This document shows, piece after piece, positions 28,243-37,259 of a stretch of DNA of 64,000 nucleotides. Source of the stretch: Clostridiaceae bacterium. Its GTDB lineage: Bacteria; Bacillota; Clostridia; Oscillospirales; Acutalibacteraceae. Position 1 is the stretch's first letter; every line of letters begins with the position of its first letter. The DNA lies in assembly GCA_021769555.1 (NCBI GenBank), contig JAETSR010000001.1, positions 310,001 to 374,000 of the forward strand, read 5' to 3'. A model generated the notes under the pieces. It saw only the letters and a list, made by a program, of their open reading frames with translations. It had not been told where the DNA came from and ran no database searches. Position numbers and translations under genes: made by a program.

Positions 28243-29439
28243 CTACCTGCCAATCTCGTCCCGGACCTCTTTGAAGCACTTTACGGCGAACTCCACGTCC
28301 TCCCGGCTGTGGCTGGCGCAGACCTGTGTGCGTATCCTGGCCCTGCCCTTGGGCACCACCGGGTAGGAGAAGGCCACAACATACACGCCTTTAGCCATCA
28401 TCCTCTTGGCGTACTCCACGGCCAGCTTCTCGTCGTAGAGCATTACCGGCACGCAGGGGTGAGTGCCCGGGATGATATCAAAGCCGCTGTCCACAAGGAG
28501 CCTGCGGTAGTGGGCGGTCACGTCCTCAAGGTGGTCCCGAAGCTCCGTGCTCTCCTCAAGCATATTGAGCATTTCAATGCTTGCCCCCGCAATGGCCGGG
28601 GCCAGGGTGTTGGAGAAGAGGTAGGGCCTGCTCCGCTGGCGGAGAAGGTCGATAATCTCCCGCCGTCCGCTGGTGTACCCTCCGGAGGCCCCGCCCAGGG
28701 CTTTTCCAAGGGTGCCGGTGATAATGTCCACCCGGCCCTCCACGCCGCAGTGCTCGGGGGTGCCCCGGCCGGTCTTGCCCACAAAGCCCACCGCGTGGCT
28801 GTCGTCCACCATCACCAGGGCGTTGTATTTGTCGGCCAAATCGCATATGCCCTTCAGGTTGCAGATAATGCCGTCCATGGAGAACACGCCGTCTGTGGCG
28901 ATGAGCTTTATCCTGGCCCCGGCCTCGTCCGCGGCCTTCAGCTGGGCCTCCAAATCCTCCATGTCGTTGTTCTTATACCTAAACCGCTTGGCCTTGCACA
29001 GGCGCACGCCGTCTATAATAGAAGCGTGGTTCAGCTCGTCGCTTATCACCGCGTCCTCGGCAGTAAGCAGCGTCTCAAAGAGCCCGCCGTTTGCGTCGAA
29101 GCAGGAGGAATAGAGTATGGTATCGTCCGTGCCCAGAAAGCCGGAAATCTTCTTCTCAAGGGTCTTATGTATGTCCTGGGTGCCGCAGATAAACCGCACC
29201 GACGCAAGGCCGTAGCCCTTCTCGTCATAGGTCCGCTTGGCCGCGTCTATCAGCCTCTTATTATTGCCCAGCCCCAGGTAGTTGTTGGCGCACATGCACA
29301 GAAGCTCCCTGCCGTCCTCCATGCGCACCCGCGCCCCCTGGGGGGAGACGAAGGGAGCCTCGCCCTTAAAGAGCCCAGCCTCCTTTATACTCTCCACCTC
29401 TTTAGCGTATATATTAAGTATATCGTCTTTCCTTGCCAT
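28243..29439 (-). CDS. kbl: Glycine C-acetyltransferase (2-amino-3-ketobutyrate CoA ligase)
   Basis: A 398-residue PLP enzyme of the alpha-oxoamine synthase family. It splits 2-amino-3-oxobutanoate with CoA into glycine and acetyl-CoA. Visible features are [25 protein letters not shown], the glycine-rich [23 protein letters not shown] and the PLP lysine in [15 protein letters not shown]. The start MARKDD at 29439 gives the standard family length; an upstream in-frame extension to 29487 is not supported. It lies 16 bp after tdh, forming the two-step threonine degradation operon. Confidence 0.95.
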   Translation of the reverse strand: MARKDDILNIYAKEVESIKEAGLFKGEAPFVSPQGARVRMEDGRELLCMCANNYLGLGNNKRLIDAAKRTYDEKGYGLASVRFICGTQDIHKTLEKKISGFLGTDDTILYSSCFDANGGLFETLLTAEDAVISDELNHASIIDGVRLCKAKRFRYKNNDMEDLEAQLKAADEAGARIKLIATDGVFSMDGIICNLKGICDLADKYNALVMVDDSHAVGFVGKTGRGTPEHCGVEGRVDIITGTLGKALGGASGGYTSGRREIIDLLRQRSRPYLFSNTLAPAIAGASIEMLNMLEESTELRDHLEDVTAHYRRLLVDSGFDIIPGTHPCVPVMLYDEKLAVEYAKRMMAKGVYVVAFSYPVVPKGRARIRTQVCASHSREDVEFAVKCFKEVRDEIGR

Positions 29440-29455
29440 TATGAAAAACCCCTCT

Positions 29456-30508
29456 CTAGTCGTTGATATGCTCCCAGTCCAGGACAACCTTCCCGGACTG
29501 CCCGGAAATCATCACCTCAAAGCCCTTCTCAAAGTCCCTTATGTCAAAGCGGTGGGTTATCACCGGGGCTATGTCTAGGCCCGACTGTATCATGGTGGTC
29601 ATTTTGTACCAGGTGTCCCAGACCTTCCTGCCGTATATGCCCCGAAGGTTCAGGCCGTTGAAGATGACCGTCTCCATGTCAACCTTCGTCTCCTTTGGCA
29701 GCAGCCCCAGAAGGGCAATCTTGCCCCCGTGCTTCATATTGTTTATCATGTCAGAGAGCCCTGCGGCGTTCCCGGACATCTCAAGCCCCACGTCGAAGCC
29801 CTCGGTCATGCCCACTTCCTTCATCACGTCGGTGAGCTTTTTCTCCCTGAGGTTCACGGTCTTCGTGGCGCCGAGCTTTTTAGCCAGGTCCAGCCTGTAG
29901 GGGTTCATGTCCGTGACTATCACGTGCCGCGCCCCGGAGAATTTCGCGATGGCCGCGGCCATTATGCCGATGGGCCCCGCGCCGGTTATGAGCACGTCCT
30001 CCCCCAGCATATCATAGGAGAGGGCCGTATGGGTGGCGTTGCCCAGGGGGTCGAAGATAGCGTAGAGCTCCTCTGGCACATTGGGATTGCAGGGCCAGAC
30101 ATTGGAGGAGGGTATCACCAGGTACTCCGCGAAGGCGCCATTGCGGTTCACGCCCACGCCCTTTGCGTCCTTGCAGTTCTCCTTATGGCCCTCAAGGCAG
30201 TTGCGGCACTTGCCGCAGGTGATATGCCCCTCCCCGGAGACCATGTCCCCGGGCTTGAAGCCCTCCACGCCCGGGCCCACCTCCACCACCTCGCCCACGT
30301 ACTCGTGGCCTACGGTGAGCCCGATGGGTATGGTGTGCTGTGCCCAGTCGTTCCACTGGTAGATGTGCACGTCCGTGCCGCATATGGCGGTCTTCCTGAT
30401 TTTGATTTTAACATCGTTCGGCCCCAGCTCAGGCACCGGCACCCGGCGCATCCAAAGGCCTGCTTCAGGCTTCTCCTTTACGAGAGCCCACATCATGCTG
30501 TCGCTCAT
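29456..30508 (-). CDS. tdh: L-threonine 3-dehydrogenase
   Basis: A 350-residue medium-chain zinc dehydrogenase. It oxidises L-threonine with NAD+ to 2-amino-3-oxobutanoate, the substrate of the kbl product. Catalytic zinc: [10 protein letters not shown] and GHEYVGEV. Structural zinc: all four cysteines in [15 protein letters not shown]. Cofactor motif: [13 protein letters not shown]. The full family length and an adjacent kbl make the call secure. The promoter lies about 75 bp upstream. Confidence 0.95.
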   Translation of the reverse strand: MSDSMMWALVKEKPEAGLWMRRVPVPELGPNDVKIKIRKTAICGTDVHIYQWNDWAQHTIPIGLTVGHEYVGEVVEVGPGVEGFKPGDMVSGEGHITCGKCRNCLEGHKENCKDAKGVGVNRNGAFAEYLVIPSSNVWPCNPNVPEELYAIFDPLGNATHTALSYDMLGEDVLITGAGPIGIMAAAIAKFSGARHVIVTDMNPYRLDLAKKLGATKTVNLREKKLTDVMKEVGMTEGFDVGLEMSGNAAGLSDMINNMKHGGKIALLGLLPKETKVDMETVIFNGLNLRGIYGRKVWDTWYKMTTMIQSGLDIAPVITHRFDIRDFEKGFEVMISGQSGKVVLDWEHIND

Positions 30509-30527
30509 AGAACAAACCTCGGTTTCT

Positions 30528-30612
30528 GTAATATTTATTACGGGCGGGAAAACGGCTCCCGGGGGGGATGGCCGTGTAGGTCAAGTATAGCGCATATCCC
30601 TGGGAAATGCAA
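30528..30612 (-). promoter_or_regulatory. Promoter of tdh-kbl with a leader palindrome
   Basis: Minus strand: TTGCAT (30612-30607), 17 bp, TATACT (30589-30584). Downstream in the leader, GTAATATTTATTAC (30528-30541) is a perfect 14-bp palindrome and could be an operator. Confidence 0.7.
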
Positions 30613-30619
30613 CGGCTTT

Positions 30620-31783
30620 TTAGCAGTTTTCCGGGCTTTCCCCCTGTGAAATAACCCCATGATTCTCAAGGAGAATATCCCCGCCGGGCTGCACGTCCCG
30701 AAGGTACATTTTCCCAATACTGCCCCGGTTCAGAATTACCGGGAAGGGCTCCCCGGTACCGTTCTCCTGGGAGACATGCTCAAGGCCCAGCACGTTTATC
30801 CTGGCCCCGGGCATGACGCTGAGGGTTGGTATGGCAGTGACGGCTTCACGCCTGTGGAGGCGGTCTATCTGCAGGTTCCCGACCGTCAGCCCGCCCTCTA
30901 TCCATATGAGGGCGTACACATACCCGCCCTCCTTGCCGTGAACCGGCAGCCGCGGGGCCTTGGAGGCGTATATGTCGCTCAGGTGTATCTGGTCGAAGAC
31001 CCCCTCTCTGCCCTCGTCGCTGTAGCGGGTGACGCCCACACAGTACTGGAAGAAGGTGCCGAACACATTGGAGATATGCACCCTCTGCACCGGCCAGCCC
31101 CTTGAGAGCAGGCGCACAGCGCTGTGGCAGCCCTCGCAGAAAAGGCCGTCTATCTGTATGTCCTCAATGGGCCCGCCCCTGCCCTCGTCGGCGTTGAGGG
31201 CCACCATGTCGTCGTAGCAGGGCCCCTTGAGGTTTTCAATGCGCCCGAACCGGCAGCCGCCGTTCAGGTGTATGCCGTCCATATTTGTGGCGTTGGGCTT
31301 GCCGTAGTTGAAATCAAAGGTGATATTCCTGACGGTAAACTGCTCCGCGTGGTCGAAAACTGAAGCGAAGATAGTCGGGTCTTTCATTGTGAGGTCCCCC
31401 ACATATAGGTTCTTCACATTCTCAAAGTAAAAGATAAAGTGGGTGACGGCGGCATAGTCCCCGTCCTCGGGGGGTATCCTCATGGGGTTCGGGGCCTGGC
31501 CCTGGTTGTTGAAATCCCATATCCCCCCGGAGACGGAGATGTTCTCGCTTTGCTCCCCGTCCGTCATGAGCATATGGCTGTCCGCGCCGTCAGAGAGGCG
31601 TATCACGGTGAAACGGTCCAGGATAAGGGAGGTGCCGCTGTGTATGCAAAGGGCCCGGGAAATGCTGTAAAATTTCGGGGGAGGGGGGAGGCGCACGGCG
31701 GAAAGTCCGCTGTCCAGAAGGGCCTGGATGCTTTCGGTATCATCCCGGACGCCGTCGCCAGCGGGCATGGGAAGACAATTCAT
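30620..31783 (-). CDS. Right-handed beta-helix protein, pectinase-like (GH28-like or lyase-like)
   Basis: A 387-residue protein. The N-terminal GDGVRDDTESIQALLDSG is the typical opening of beta-helix glycosidases of the GH28 type. Repeated short strands follow (ENVKNLYVGDLTMKDPTIF, FTVRNITFDFNY), with MDGIHLNGGCRFGRIENL and DDMVALNADEGRG matching the region where these enzymes carry catalytic aspartates. There is no signal peptide, so it is cytoplasmic. It may act on imported pectic or other acidic oligosaccharides; the exact activity is not certain. An AAAAGGTGG ribosome site precedes the ATG. Confidence 0.75.
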   Translation of the reverse strand: MNCLPMPAGDGVRDDTESIQALLDSGLSAVRLPPPPKFYSISRALCIHSGTSLILDRFTVIRLSDGADSHMLMTDGEQSENISVSGGIWDFNNQGQAPNPMRIPPEDGDYAAVTHFIFYFENVKNLYVGDLTMKDPTIFASVFDHAEQFTVRNITFDFNYGKPNATNMDGIHLNGGCRFGRIENLKGPCYDDMVALNADEGRGGPIEDIQIDGLFCEGCHSAVRLLSRGWPVQRVHISNVFGTFFQYCVGVTRYSDEGREGVFDQIHLSDIYASKAPRLPVHGKEGGYVYALIWIEGGLTVGNLQIDRLHRREAVTAIPTLSVMPGARINVLGLEHVSQENGTGEPFPVILNRGSIGKMYLRDVQPGGDILLENHGVISQGESPENC

Positions 31784-31812
31784 ACAAAAACCACCTTTTC
31801 ATTTGAGTTGTT

Positions 31813-31841
31813 AGTATAGTAAAGCGTTTGCAATTCAGCAT
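31813..31841 (-). promoter_or_regulatory. Promoter with cre-like site for the beta-helix gene
   Basis: Minus-strand TATACT (31818-31813) with a weak -35 (ATGCTG) 17 bp upstream. The spacer holds TTGCAAACGCTTTAC (31819-31833), close to a CcpA cre site apart from its last positions. Catabolite control is plausible. Confidence 0.5.
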
Positions 31842-31916
31842 AGCACATCATGCACAATTTTACAAGGCCCTGCCGGGAAAACATGAATGATTTGTAAAAT
31901 AAATATGTATTTTTCC

Positions 31917-31945
31917 TTGACAGATTTATATAGGTGTGATATACT
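31917..31945 (+). promoter_or_regulatory. Strong promoter of the oligopeptide importer operon
   Basis: TTGACA, exactly 17 bp, TATACT. Transcription should start near 31952, giving a leader of about 210 nt. Confidence 0.9.
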
Positions 31946-31956
31946 GACCATAAAGT

Positions 31957-32016
31957 AGAAAAACCCGGGGGTTTGCGCCCCAGTTTTGGGTGTTGTGTAT
32001 AGGCCCGGGTTTTTCT
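31957..32016 (+). promoter_or_regulatory. Leader hairpin resembling an attenuator or a small RNA end
   Basis: Perfect 13-bp arms, AGAAAAACCCGGG (31957-31969) and CCCGGGTTTTTCT (32004-32016). The right arm ends in five T, as in an intrinsic terminator. The 34-nt loop holds a second small hairpin (CCCA-GTTT-TGGG). It lies directly after the predicted transcription start, so it could stop most transcripts after about 65 nt. Confidence 0.7.
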
Positions 32017-32054
32017 AGGAACACGGCGCGAAACCGCGGAGGCTGGGCGTTTTT

Positions 32055-32099
32055 CAGAAGGGGTACCCCTTCTGTCGTGTAGGTATCTTACCTACACGA
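32055..32099 (+). promoter_or_regulatory. Two adjacent leader hairpins
   Basis: A perfect 20-bp palindrome (32055-32074; CAGAAGGGGT and its complement) is followed immediately by an 11-bp perfect stem with a TCT loop (TCGTGTAGGTA, 32075-32085, with 32089-32099). Neither has a T tail. They lie 63 bp before the start codon and may stabilise the mRNA or form part of a switch with the upstream hairpin. Confidence 0.7.
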
Positions 32100-32161
32100 T
32101 GGGGCTCTGCCGATGGGGGGGAGCGCATGTGAAACCAATATCTAAGGAGGCAAACGAAAGG

Positions 32162-34198
32162 ATGAGTAAGAAAATCATCGCACTTGTACTCGCCCTGGCC
32201 CTGATGATGACCGTATTCGCGGCATGCGGCGGCAATGGCGGCGAGTCAAGCACCGGCTCTCAGACCGAGAGCTCCAAGACCGAGGACAGCAGCGCGGCTG
32301 AGGACTCTTCTGCTTCTGAGGAGAGCAGCGCTGGCGAGACCACGCCCACCAACCTCAAGGGCGCCGGCATTATGACCGAGGTCGGCACAGACCGCTCCGA
32401 GACCCTTATCGTTGAGTGCGCCACGAAGACCGACGTTCCCGGCCAGTTCAACCCCTACATGTCCGGCACTCAGATGGGCTCCGGCATTCATCAGCTGATG
32501 ATTGCCCACCTGTGGGAGATGAACACCGCCAAGGGCGAGCAGTACGGCGAGATAGCCGACGGAATGCCCGAGAGCAACGAGGACTTCACCGAGTGGACCG
32601 TTAAGCTCCGCCAGGGCATTAAGTGGTCCGACGGCGAGGACCTGAACGCCGACGACGTTGTGTTCACCTTCAACATGATTATGGAGAACGACACCATCGG
32701 CTGCTCCGCCGCGACGAACCTCTACTTAAAGTCCGTGGAGAAGGTTGACGACTACACCGTCAAGTTCACCATGAAGGAGAAGTTCCCCCGCTTTACCCAG
32801 CGCTACGGCATCACCGTATGGGGCTGCGACTACCGCATAGTTCCCGAGCACATCTACTCCCAGCAGGGCGACGTGACCACCTTCAAGGACGAGGCTCCCG
32901 TGGTGGCCGGCCCCTACACCGTCAAGGAGTACGACCCGCTTGGCATGTGGATTCTCTACGAGCTCCGTCCCGACTGGCAGGACAGCACCCTGGGCGTTGT
33001 AGGCAAGGCCGAGCACGGCTTCACCGGCAGCGAGAACCCTCCCAAGTACGTCTGGTTCCGCAGCTTCAGCGATTCCAGCACCAAGCAGATGGCCATGATA
33101 AGCAACGAGGTGGACGTTCTCTGTGAGGTCACCCTCGAGGAGTTCGAGACCATGCATGCTTCCAACGAGCTCATCAACTGCTGGTACGACGAGTTCCCCT
33201 ACGCCAACCCCGACGACCCGGGCGCAAAGGGCATAGTCTTCTCCCAGGGCAAGGGCGCTCCCTATAACAATAAGGACTTCCGCTGGGGTATCTGCCTGGC
33301 CCTCAATATCGACCAGATTTCCATGAACACCTTCTCAGGCGCCGGCCGCGCGGCCCCCATACCGCTGCTGAACAACACCGAGTACCTGCAGAACCAGTAC
33401 ACCATCCCCATGCAGGACTGGCTCCTCGACTTCGAGCTGGACCTGGGCGACGGCACCACCATCAAGCCCTATGACACCGGCTACGCCAAGCGTATGGCCG
33501 ACTCCCTGGGCATTACCGGCAGCGACGAGGAGCTCATCACCATGTTCGGTGCCGGCTGGTGGAAGCAGGACCTTGAGGCAGCCGAGAAGCTGCTGAAGAA
33601 GGCCGGCCTTGAGAAGAAGGACGACGGCTGGTACTTCGACGGCAAGCCCTTCACCATCGAGCTGAGCTACCTCGCGGACAACGAGTTCCAGGAGATGAGG
33701 GCTGTGCAGGCTGTTTACAACCAGCTGCTCGAGTTCGGCCTGAACTGCAACATCGTCAGCAAGTCCTCCGCTACATGGGACGTTGACGGCGGCCAGGGCA
33801 ACTATGACATCGCCGGTTACTGGCCCTCCGCCGGTATCCTGAAGGACTTCTACAACAACCTCAGCGGCTGGGACCAGGCGTTCATCAAGCCTCTGGGCGA
33901 GACCGGCTCCGGCCAGGGCGCCCGTTGGAGCAATGACCGCATTACTGAGATTCTCCACGAGATGGCGAACCTCGACCCCAACAGCGACGAGAACTATGAG
34001 CTGCATAAGGAGTTCCTGCAGATAGCCGTTGAGGAAATGCCCGACATCAACTTCCTCAGTGGCACCAAGTTCGTGCCCACCAACAGCACCTACTGGGAGG
34101 GCTACCCCAACGCCGAGAACCCCTATGACGGTCCCTGGTGGTGGTGGAGCTGCTTCAAGTACATGCTGCCTCACTTCACCGCTGTTGCGGCTGAGTAA
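32162..34198 (+). CDS. Oligopeptide-binding lipoprotein (family 5)
   Basis: A 678-residue OppA/DppA-like protein. The start at 32162 (AAGGAGG upstream) gives a signal peptide ending in FAAC, with lipidation Cys22, followed by a Ser/Glu-rich linker. The family-5 fold shows LRQGIKWSDGEDLNADDVVFTF, the classic binding-protein segment, then YKSVEKVDDYTVKF-like strands. It is longer than OppA of Escherichia coli (543 residues). The gene uses few ATA codons compared with its neighbours, consistent with high expression. It delivers peptides, or possibly other solutes, to the permeases downstream. Confidence 0.9.
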   Translation: MSKKIIALVLALALMMTVFAACGGNGGESSTGSQTESSKTEDSSAAEDSSASEESSAGETTPTNLKGAGIMTEVGTDRSETLIVECATKTDVPGQFNPYMSGTQMGSGIHQLMIAHLWEMNTAKGEQYGEIADGMPESNEDFTEWTVKLRQGIKWSDGEDLNADDVVFTFNMIMENDTIGCSAATNLYLKSVEKVDDYTVKFTMKEKFPRFTQRYGITVWGCDYRIVPEHIYSQQGDVTTFKDEAPVVAGPYTVKEYDPLGMWILYELRPDWQDSTLGVVGKAEHGFTGSENPPKYVWFRSFSDSSTKQMAMISNEVDVLCEVTLEEFETMHASNELINCWYDEFPYANPDDPGAKGIVFSQGKGAPYNNKDFRWGICLALNIDQISMNTFSGAGRAAPIPLLNNTEYLQNQYTIPMQDWLLDFELDLGDGTTIKPYDTGYAKRMADSLGITGSDEELITMFGAGWWKQDLEAAEKLLKKAGLEKKDDGWYFDGKPFTIELSYLADNEFQEMRAVQAVYNQLLEFGLNCNIVSKSSATWDVDGGQGNYDIAGYWPSAGILKDFYNNLSGWDQAFIKPLGETGSGQGARWSNDRITEILHEMANLDPNSDENYELHKEFLQIAVEEMPDINFLSGTKFVPTNSTYWEGYPNAENPYDGPWWWWSCFKYMLPHFTAVAAE

Positions 34199-34258
34199 GC
34201 TGAGTAAGCTTTAAAAGAAAATTTAATACCCTGATAAGAATTTTGTTTAGATGAACGG

Positions 34259-34298
34259 AAGGCGGGGGACGCAAGCCGCGGCTTACGTCTCCTGCCTT
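34259..34298 (+). terminator. Partial terminator between binding protein and permeases
   Basis: A 13-bp stem with two G-U pairs (34259-34271 with 34286-34298) and a palindromic top (AAGCCGCGGCTT). The tail is only moderately T-rich, so it probably reduces rather than stops read-through. This fits higher expression of the lipoprotein than of the permeases. Confidence 0.65.
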
Positions 34299-34360
34299 TA
34301 CTCTTTATTACACGAGTAAGGAAGTAATGTGCACAAAATATTGAAGAAAGGAGCAGTACC

Positions 34361-34423
34361 ATGCGCGCAAAGTATACAAATAATACTTTATGCAAGCTTC
34401 GTGTTGCATGGCCAATAGCATGA
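34361..34423 (+). CDS. 20-residue leader peptide overlapping the first permease start
   Basis: ATG at 34361 behind GAAAGGAGC, with a frame of 20 codons ending in GCA-TGA. The stop overlaps the permease ATG at 34420 (ATGA). The permease itself has no good ribosome site, so this small frame probably drives its translation by coupling. The peptide is basic with no recognised motif. Confidence 0.55.
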   Translation: MRAKYTNNTLCKLRVAWPIA

Positions 34424-35418
34424 AATTCAAAACATTCTTTTTGCAGCGCATACTGGCCTGGGCGCTGACGATATTGATTGGCGTGACCTTCATTTTCTTC
34501 ATTCCCCGCATGTTCCCCTCGGACCCCGTTGAGAACATGATATCCCAGATGGAGACCCGCTCGGGCAATATGGCTCCTGAGGAGAAGGACGCCCTGCGCG
34601 CCCAGCTCCGTATGCAGTTCGGCCTGGACGGCTCCCTTATCGAGCAGTACGGCTACTACCTGAGCCACGGCCTTCTGCGCTTCGACTTCGGCCCCTCCCT
34701 TATGAGCTATCCCGAGAGCGTGGGCGACATCATCGGGCGCAACCTGCCCTATACGCTCATCCTGTCCCTCACCTCCACGCTCCTGGCGTGGGTGATAGGC
34801 AACGTCATCGGCCTTCTGGCGGGCTTCAGGAAGAACAAGCGCTCCTCAAAGATACTTGAGGGCATAGCCATCTGTATCTACCCCATACCCTACTTCCTGG
34901 TGGCCCTGGTATTGCAGATAGTCTTCGCCTTTGTACTCAAGTGGTTCCCCCTGCAGGCGACCATCCAGTCAAACGGCGGCTTCGGCGTATGGCTGGGCTC
35001 GGTTATCCAGGCGTCTATCCTCCCGGCGGTTTCCATGCTGCTCCTCGGCACCGGCTGGTGGATAATCTCCATGAAGTCCCTGGCAAGCACCACCTCCGAG
35101 GAGGATTACGTGCGCTACGCCCGCTACAGGGGCCTCTCCGAGTTCACCATCGGCACAAGCTATGTGCTGCGCAACTCCATCCTCACCCAGGTGACCGCTC
35201 TTGCAATGAGCCTGGGCGGCGTCTTCGGCGGCTCCATCATGACCGAGATAATCTTCGGCTATCCCGGCGTGGGCACGCTGATACAGAAGGCCATACTCCA
35301 GTCGGACTACAATATGATACTGGGCTGTATCACCATTTCCATAGTGGCAATTTCAACCGCGACGCTGATAGTGGATCTCATCTACCCCTTCGTGGATCCG
35401 CGTATCCGCTACAGCTGA
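34420..35418 (+). CDS. Oligopeptide ABC importer permease, OppB/DppB type
   Basis: A 332-residue membrane permease. The start MKFKTFFLQRILAW is chosen for its ATGA overlap with a small leader frame and because the first membrane helix begins at once; an upstream ATG at 34390 would add ten polar residues. The EAA loop near YVRYARYRGLSEFTIGTSYVL and the GGVFGGSIMTEIIFGYPG segment are typical of this family. It pairs with the OppC-type permease at 35437. Confidence 0.92.
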   Translation: MKFKTFFLQRILAWALTILIGVTFIFFIPRMFPSDPVENMISQMETRSGNMAPEEKDALRAQLRMQFGLDGSLIEQYGYYLSHGLLRFDFGPSLMSYPESVGDIIGRNLPYTLILSLTSTLLAWVIGNVIGLLAGFRKNKRSSKILEGIAICIYPIPYFLVALVLQIVFAFVLKWFPLQATIQSNGGFGVWLGSVIQASILPAVSMLLLGTGWWIISMKSLASTTSEEDYVRYARYRGLSEFTIGTSYVLRNSILTQVTALAMSLGGVFGGSIMTEIIFGYPGVGTLIQKAILQSDYNMILGCITISIVAISTATLIVDLIYPFVDPRIRYS

Positions 35419-35436
35419 TAGAAGGAGGATGGCACA

Positions 35437-36273
35437 ATGAAAAAGTTTTGGAAAGTCGCCAACTTCCGCCTGAAGGCCGGGCTTATCGTCACATTTATCT
35501 TTGTGATAATCGGCTTTGTGGTCTACTTCTTCCCACATAAGGACCCCTTCATCTCAAACTCCTACCCCAACAACCTGGGCGCCTCGGCGGAGCACCTTCT
35601 GGGCACCACCAGCCTTGGGCAGGATGTGGCATGGCTCCTTGTTGAGGCCATACATAACTCCCTGATGATAGGCCTTATCGTAGCCACCATCGGCACGGTG
35701 GTGGGCGTCCTGGTGGGCCTGCTGGCGGGCTTTGCCGGCGGAGCCCTTGACAGGGTGCTGATGATTATCACAGATACTTTCGTAGTTATCCCTTCGCTGC
35801 CTATACTCATAATGATGACCTCCCTGATGAAGGGCAACTCCACGGTCATCGTCATGGCCCTGGTGCTGGCCATGTTCGCCTGGGCCTGGCCCAGCCGCCA
35901 GATACGCTCCATGGCCCTTACCATCAAGGAGCGGGACTTTATCCACACCGCCCGCTTCTCCGGCGAGAGCACCATGCAGATAGTGGTCACGGAGATACTG
36001 CCCTTTGCCCTGAGCTGGTCCCTGTCAAACTTCATGAACGCCACCCTTTCAGCCATCGGCTCGGAGTCCAGCCTTGCGGTGCTGGGGCTTTCCCCCGGCA
36101 ACCTGGTGTCTTTGGGCAACATGATACAGTGGGCAAGGAACTATAACGCGGTCCTGGCCCAGAGATGGCTGTGGATAGGCTCGCCTATAATCGCCACGGT
36201 GATACTGTTTATAGGCCTGTTCCTGCTGATAACCGGCTATAACGACTATCAATCCATGAAGAGAGGCAGGTAA
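35437..36273 (+). CDS. Oligopeptide ABC importer permease, OppC/DppC type
   Basis: A 278-residue permease with an N-terminal membrane helix near residue 10-28 and five further segments. The loop LGTTSLGQDVAWLLVEAIH corresponds to the GTDxxGRD motif usual in DppC, with Ser-Leu-Gly-Gln-Asp here. The EAA region is RDFIHTARFSGESTMQI then EILPFAL. It is 18 bp after the first permease, in the same operon. Confidence 0.92.
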   Translation: MKKFWKVANFRLKAGLIVTFIFVIIGFVVYFFPHKDPFISNSYPNNLGASAEHLLGTTSLGQDVAWLLVEAIHNSLMIGLIVATIGTVVGVLVGLLAGFAGGALDRVLMIITDTFVVIPSLPILIMMTSLMKGNSTVIVMALVLAMFAWAWPSRQIRSMALTIKERDFIHTARFSGESTMQIVVTEILPFALSWSLSNFMNATLSAIGSESSLAVLGLSPGNLVSLGNMIQWARNYNAVLAQRWLWIGSPIIATVILFIGLFLLITGYNDYQSMKRGR

Positions 36274-36278
36274 AGGAT

Positions 36279-37259
36279 ATGCTGAAAATTGAAAATCTGT
36301 CCACTTCTTATAAGACTATCGACGGCGATGTGCATGTTATCAACGACCTGGACTTCACTATAAACGATAACGAGATATTCGGTATCGCCGGCGAGTCCGG
36401 CTGCGGCAAGACCACATTGCTCAACACCCTCTACGACATCGTTGAGTTCCCCCTTGTGATAGACAAGGGCCGGGTGGTGCTTGAGGGGGAGAAGAACGGC
36501 AGCAAGTTCTCCTATGAGTCCGGTGAGATACGCAAGACCTGGTGGAACAATATCTCCTATGTGCCCCAGGCCGCCCAGAGCGTTCTGAACCCCATCGTCC
36601 GCCTGAAGAAGCAGTTTGTGGACTCCATCCCCAAGGAGGACAGGAAGAACGAGACCGAGGCCCAGACCCTGGAGCGGGTTGCAAGCTACTTAAAGGAGCT
36701 GAGCCTGTCCCCGGACGTGCTGGAGGCCTACCCCTTCCAGCTCTCCGGCGGCATGAGGCAGAGGGCAATTATAGCCCTCGCCACCTTCATGTCCCCTAAC
36801 GTGGTGCTGGCCGACGAGCCCACCACCGCTTTGGACGTGGTGGTGCAGAAGGGCATACTGATGATGCTCATGCGCCTGCAGAAGCAGCTGAAGAACACCC
36901 TTATCATAGTCAGCCACGACATGGGCGTGCACTACCAGATAACCGACCGCATGGCTATCATGTACTCGGGCAGCGTCATTGAGCTCGGGAAGACCGAGGA
37001 TATATTCAACGACCCCATCCACCCCTACACCACCATGCTGGTGGGCGCGCTCCCAAGGGTGGGCGAGGACATCCAGCGCGTGGGTATTCCCGGCCGTCCC
37101 CCGGCCCTGAAGAACCCGCCTCCGGGCTGCCGCTTCGCTCCCCGCTGCCCCCACGCCACGGACAAGTGCAGGCAGGAGGTGCCCGCGTTCAGGGAGATTA
37201 AGCCCGGCCGGTTCGCCGCCTGCCACCGACTCAACGAGGAGGGGAAAATAGATGGCTAA
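36279..37259 (+). CDS. Oligopeptide ABC importer ATPase, OppD/DppD type
   Basis: A 326-residue ATPase. Walker A GESGCGKTT, Q-loop VPQAAQ, signature LSGGMRQRA, Walker B VVLADEPTTALDV and H-loop IVSHDMG. The C-terminal extension typical of OppD/OppF ends in CRFAPRCPHATDKC, a cysteine cluster that in relatives holds an iron-sulfur centre. It overlaps the next ATPase gene by eight bases. Confidence 0.94.
   Translation: MLKIENLSTSYKTIDGDVHVINDLDFTINDNEIFGIAGESGCGKTTLLNTLYDIVEFPLVIDKGRVVLEGEKNGSKFSYESGEIRKTWWNNISYVPQAAQSVLNPIVRLKKQFVDSIPKEDRKNETEAQTLERVASYLKELSLSPDVLEAYPFQLSGGMRQRAIIALATFMSPNVVLADEPTTALDVVVQKGILMMLMRLQKQLKNTLIIVSHDMGVHYQITDRMAIMYSGSVIELGKTEDIFNDPIHPYTTMLVGALPRVGEDIQRVGIPGRPPALKNPPPGCRFAPRCPHATDKCRQEVPAFREIKPGRFAACHRLNEEGKIDG

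Noticed and set aside
28186-29466. 426-codon plus-strand open frame opposite kbl
   Set aside because: kbl is unmistakable on the other strand. The plus frame is a GC-driven mirror frame.
32099-32161. Start of the oligopeptide-binding protein at ATG 32099
   Set aside because: It would put 21 polar residues before the signal peptide, and that ATG touches the base of a hairpin; the ATG at 32162 has a strong ribosome site.
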